Assembly: GCA_910592005.1 (NCBI GenBank)
Contig: CAJVPP010000064.1
Span: 1 to 53,490 of the forward strand
Source of the DNA: Funneliformis mosseae
Taxonomy: Eukaryota > Glomeromycota > Glomeromycetes > Glomerales > Glomeraceae
Length of the DNA: 53,490 bases
Reading direction: 5' to 3'
A program made the position numbers and the translations under genes. The first letter of the stretch is position 1. Every line of letters starts with the position of its first letter. This document shows positions 48,901-53,490 of this stretch, piece after piece. The notes beneath the pieces are model-generated. The model was not told where the DNA came from. It saw only the letters and a list, made by a program, of their open reading frames with translations, and made no database searches.

Positions 48901-49994
48901 GTTAATTCTATCCTTAATATTCTTAACCTTATAAGCGTTTAACGTTAATATTCATAATCTGAAAAACACAACTGATAATATTCAGTAATATTATCAAAAT
49001 TTATGGAAGCTTATATATCAAAATTTTTAATATTCATGTTTTTTCAGGTTAAAAGTTTATAGATAGAATCATTCATAATTTTAAAAATTTAGAAACCAAA
49101 GTTATAGCGGAGTTGGAGTAACTAAAATAGAAATAGACGGTGGTTAAATGATGGCGGGTAAAATTAATCAGATTTAGGTTTGATCGACATTAATTTCAAG
49201 CAGTGCATAATTGGTTCTTCCCAAATATAGATTATGTAGATTTTGGGCCAAACCTAAATTAAGCTACGGTATTTCTATCAAAATTTTGGATATGCATTTT
49301 TTTTTTTATTGACCAAATTGACTGAGAACCAAAATTCCAGATTTCCCTGGCGTTTCTCATTTAATTGTTTAAATATCTGAAAAAAAATCTATATAATATA
49401 AATATATATAGACAACGGGTAATTATTTTTGGATTATGGTAGTTTAAATAATTGGCATAATTTTTATGAATATGTAAATTATTGATTAAAATTTTATTTA
49501 TTACATCGAATCTAAAAGAAAAAAAAATAATGCTTTTTGTTCTTTATTAATTCCTTCATTATTTTATTATAATCTTATCTACTCTTTTATTGGTGAAGAT
49601 TTAAGATAAATGCTATTAAAAGAAAAATATCAAAATCGCTCTTAATATTTGTGGATGAGAAAGAAGAATGCCAATTATTCAGATTAACTATTGAAACTTG
49701 TCTGATAATCTTATAATTAATTCCTTAAACAATATATATATTTATTTATTTATATTATAAACACACGAAGTGCAAGCGCAACAATCATTTGTTAGAATAT
49801 TCAAATCTCTCAATAGATTACTTCCCACGTAATAATTACAATACAAATATCCTTTCTTCACTTTCTTCACGAATTTCCTGGTTAATTTATATGCTACAAT
49901 TTACAAAATTGTAAAGATTTTAGAAATCTATTCTATTACAATTCTTGAAAAGAATTTTTTCTAAGTTATTAGGAAGCTTCCCAATTTGAGATTA
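45989..49994. other. 4-kb intergenic region without a supported gene
   Basis: AT-rich DNA with A and T runs (for example near 46285, 46985 and 47680). Open frames of 60-80 codons here are Phe/Lys-rich products of these runs. No RNA gene or clear repeat was recognised. Confidence 0.5.
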
Positions 49995-50184
49995 CAGTCA
50001 GAACTCGATTTAACGATCCTTCCCGGTTTATAATAAAAATTTTTGAAAAAAAATCGTTTTATAAATTTGATATAACGATTTATTTATGTTTTAATATAGA
50101 ACAAAAAATTTTAAGAAACTCGTTTAAACGAGAATTCATCAAGTGATCGTTATATCAAGAGTTCGTTATAGCGAGTTCTGACTG
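49995..50184. mobile_element. 190-bp pogo/Tc1-type MITE
   Basis: The left end CAGTCAGAACTCGATTTAAC (49995) and the right end, read on the other strand, CAGTCAGAACTCGCTATAAC (from 50184) agree at 18 of 20 positions. TA lies directly outside both ends (49993-49994 and 50185-50186). CAGT-starting termini with ACTCG...TAACGA resemble the pogo/Tigger branch. It is too small to encode anything and would depend on a transposase elsewhere. Confidence 0.8.
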
Positions 50185-50807
50185 TATTTACGTATACAAA
50201 GAGAATATCATTTAGGAAAAAATTACAGCAAAGGGCATTGTTTAGCGGAACAATCGGTTTGTAAATTTTAAATCAAACTGGCCTACCTTTAGCTTAAAGA
50301 TAATATCCGTGATCAATGTAAATGTAAATAATATAAATAACGATTTTAGAATTTCGGAACTATATTTATTGAGCCTACTTAATAACTTTATACATCTCCC
50401 GGATTCCGTTTATCATCCCTGCTTCTCTACATTCGAATAAAGATATGAAATAAATCGCTCAATTTCTGGAAAAATCTATATATTTAAGAAAACAATATTA
50501 TCGCATTAAGTGGAGATATATCAGATCAGACAAACTAAATAAAAAAAAATATTTATATTTAGATAAGTACAATAGTAATTTCATTCAGAATAATAATAAC
50601 AGGATTTTGACGGATTAGTTGTTGAATCAAATGGTTAGAGTTATATCTTAATTTAGAAAGTTTAATATGAGAATGCATTTAAACATTTAATCCAATTACA
50701 AATACATCATCTTGCTTCTCATGACATGAGAACCTTTTTAAAATACAAGTATTTAGTTATTTAAGAGTAAGAGAACTTTTATCGAGATCTCATTGATTGA
50801 TTTTCAA
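50185..50807. other. Intergenic, nothing recognised
   Basis: AT-rich sequence forming the 3' flank of the ion-transport gene. No feature is seen. Confidence 0.4.
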
Positions 50808-53391
50808 TTAATAATTTAAAAACATTAATGATAATTCTTTATTAATATAAATATAATAAAAACAAAAATAGCAAAAATTTCGGTTTAAGGAGTAATGATA
50901 GTTAAATTTATGGATATTTAATAATTTTAATAAATTATTCTTCATCTCCGGAAATTCATCTGCTTTCCATTCACCATCTTTTATTAACTCATTAACCTTT
51001 CTATGCGTTTCTTTAACATCAGCATAATAATATCTATAAAATAAAATTATATGAATTGGAAAATTGCAATGACAATTGTAAAATGTATAAAATAAGACAC
51101 ACATCACATCAGGAAACCATGACTTCCAACGTCTCTGATTTGGCAATAAGTAAAACAACTCAATTTCTGCCAAAACCTACATTGTTTAAAATAAGAATAT
51201 CACTTATTATGATATAATGAAAAAAATATGTAAGTTCTGTTACCTTCGCCTTTTGTATCAAATAGGAAGATCTATTATTATCTTTTTTAATCTCGATATT
51301 AATTAACCCGATGAATAAATTCATAAGGTATATGACAACCAAGAAAGAGAATAAAACCATTAATACAACAAGTGTTGAATTCTCTTTATATGGCCAATGT
51401 GTTAGAGCACTCGAATCACCTGTAATAAATTAAATTAACTAAAATGATAACTTAAATTTCAAAATAAAAATACTCGTAAACATACCTGTCAGAAATAAAA
51501 ACATTGCAAAAAGCGCAGTTTTATAGTGACTGAACATGTTTGTATTTTCATCTGGTTTTTGAATAAGATATGGATTACCATAATTATCAGTATAAGAAGT
51601 AGTAATTTTCCAAGGATCATAAAAAGATAATAAAATATAGAATGCATGCGCAAAACTAATTAAAATGATCAATAAGACCACCAGGAATGAGATAATTCGT
51701 TTTGCAACACCAATAATAATTGCAAAATAAACGCCAAAATACTCAAATGCTCTAAAAAACAGTAAAAATTTAAAATCTAGGAATAGACATGTAAAAGAAA
51801 GTAAAGGGACATTTCTATTATCTGATTTAAGCCAAGAAATTGAGGCATATATTGTAAGAAAGTATGCTGTTATATCTATAATAAAAAATTAAAGATTAGT
51901 TACATCTTTTCCAGAATAATAAATTGATAGTTATTAATATACCAAATATATTCCAAAAATCATGAATCCACCTAATAGGATTATAAATAAATTGACGAAT
52001 TTCAAAAGTTAAGTGAATAAATCCAAGAAAAGCAGAAAAATTTAAAAGTGAATTTCTGACTTCTTTCGATTCAATTGTTGCGGCGATACTAAAACATCCA
52101 AGTAAGTAATAAATCCCATCCAAATCATTGAATAATAAAGTTTTCCATATGAATTCCACTTGAAATTAATTAATGCTTCTCCATTCCATGTTTTATATAT
52201 TTCTTCAGTAATTGTTTCTACAAATGGACTAGGCTGTGGTCTAATTAATTCCAATCACCAAACATAGTCATGTGGATAACTAACAAATTTGATATAAGGA
52301 ATAATTAAAGTAATTGTAGGTTTAGATTTTTTACGAAAAGGTAAAATATTGAGATGAAAAGGGATATAAATACTATTGATAAAATGAAAATTATATAGTA
52401 ATAATACAAAAATAGGTAAGTAGTAAAGACCAGAAAGGGCTAAAATACCATACAAAGATAATCCAACTATCATTAACCTTGCTATATTTATATTTATATT
52501 ACTATCAAAAAATTTTGCCATTTGATAAATATTTTTTGTCCAAATAAGAGATCGTGTTAAATTAACTATTTTAAGATTTTCAGAAAATGGAAAAAGTTGT
52601 GAAGTGATAATATATTCGATTTTATAATCAGGGGAATCTATTATCATGTTTGTATCCAATGAATATCTCGTAATATATTCGGGATAATATTTCGACAATA
52701 ATGGCATATTAGTAGTAATAATGCTTAAAAACGGCTTATTGTTTTCTAAATCATCTTTAAAATAATTTAAACATTTTTTATAAATATTATCCATTAATTT
52801 TAAATCATTATTCTTAATAATAAATCTTAACAACCTAACACCATGTTTTAAAAAATTTTCTTTATCATTCTTTACGTATGAAATCCATCCATCAACTGGA
52901 AATTTTAATTCTTTATCATCAGTACCGAATAAATAACGCCGTAGAAGAGTTTCAATAATCCCATATTTTTTATTAACATGCCAAATGATATGTTGAAAAT
53001 GATCCAATATCAATTGATCATTTGTATTTAAATGAAAAATAAAAACGCCGATATCTGTTACTATAGCAATATCACTCTTAAATATCTTGCACATGTCTAT
53101 TTTTATATTTTTATCATATATAGTTTTTTTAATTTCTTCACAAATTAAATCCCATTCATTACTTTTTTTATAAACACGTATTCTGATAATTCCATGAAGA
53201 TAAGTATAAATATCTAATCGAATATTCCCTAAATTAAATACTTTAGGTACTTGTTTAAATAATTTGGATGCATTAATATTCACATCTGGAATGAAAGGAT
53301 ATTCACTATCTGCTTCATTTCCGAAATATGCTTTCCAACCTTCCGTAAATTCATCATTATAATAATCATCGGATGGATTGTAACACATCAT
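50808..53391 (-). pseudogene. Ion-transport-domain (TRP-like) membrane protein, 5 exons, broken
   Basis: Exons on the minus strand are 53391-51943, 51875-51486, 51419-51244, 51176-51103 and 51033-50808. The four introns are 66-69 bp with GT-AG ends, and every join makes sense: I-F-D-I-T-A-Y, L-T-G-D-S-S-A-L, K-A-K-V-L-A-E-I-E and D-V-I-Y-Y-Y-A. The N-terminal ~300 residues are soluble. Hydrophobic segments follow near 52440, 52370, 52080, 51780 and 51690, then a pore-like T-A-L-F-A-M-F-L-F-L-T-G and a last helix F-L-V-V-I-Y-L-M-N-L-F-I-G. This fits cation channels of the ion_trans family expanded in Rhizophagus. A TGA at 52255-52257 sits between Y-V-W and L-E-L-I-R-P, and a one-base frameshift lies near 52108. 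The usual N-terminal beta-propeller part is absent, so the gene is probably truncated as well. Confidence 0.7.
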
Positions 53392-53490
53392 TAATAATCA
53401 ATACTAAGCTTTGCTAGGCATGATTACCAATTCCTACATATGCATGCATATGGCTCCATCAAGCAACGCACGAAGGAATATCCCCCGCGC
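53392..53490. other. Upstream end of window
   Basis: A palindromic CATATGCATGCATATG lies about 50 bp upstream of the ion-transport reading frame. The last bases are GC-rich compared with the rest of the window. No gene is seen. Confidence 0.3.

Overview
The window looks like nuclear DNA of an arbuscular mycorrhizal fungus close to Rhizophagus (Glomeromycotina). The grounds are: very AT-rich DNA with long A/T runs; short GT-AG introns (66-123 bp); a MATA_HMG protein and a TRP-like ion-transport protein of types much expanded in that genus; gag-like and family-B DNA polymerase reading frames resembling repeated Rhizophagus families; and dense, heavily mutated transposons. Family recognition is from memory of sequence patterns, not from a search.

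Region 1 (1-10.8 kb) holds four degenerate genes in alternating orientation: a gag-like/retropepsin-like gene (+), a small helix-turn-helix-like gene (-), a coiled-coil protein with a C-terminal membrane segment (+) and a ~1,250-codon family-B DNA polymerase (-). The polymerase is followed on its 5' side by about 1.4 kb of tandem and foldback repeats. I read this as part of one large selfish element whose left end lies outside the window. A 1.1-kb hAT-like element (hAT-1) sits in the protease-like gene.

Region 2 (10.8-32.1 kb) is a transposon graveyard. It contains a very AT-rich decayed LINE on the minus strand (~13.7-19.0 kb), a Tc1/mariner fossil (19.0-20.3 kb), and a three-level nest: a tandem array interrupted by a hAT-like element (hAT-2, 21558-32084), which is interrupted by a LINE (23263-31829, with its own 19-bp target duplication), which is interrupted by a third hAT-like element (hAT-3, 26484-27617). 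All three hAT-like elements have 8-bp target duplications and related TAAAGCTC/TAGAGCTC ends but unrelated repetitive interiors. Dead reading frames in regions 1 and 2 carry mostly C-to-T and G-to-A changes (Trp codons to stop, Gln codons to stop, catalytic Asp to Asn), as expected from cytosine-methylation decay or a RIP-like process.

Region 3 (34.8-53.4 kb) is the ordinary gene region: a MATA_HMG transcription factor (+), a seven-transmembrane receptor (+, two exons), a mitochondrial-type DUF5522/C1orf53-like protein (-, two exons), an unknown 132-residue protein (-), a SAM-dependent methyltransferase (-, three exons), and a broken, spliced ion-transport-domain gene (-, five exons). No rRNA, tRNA or CRISPR was seen. 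The genes of region 3 show no obvious pathway link; each appears to have its own promoter.
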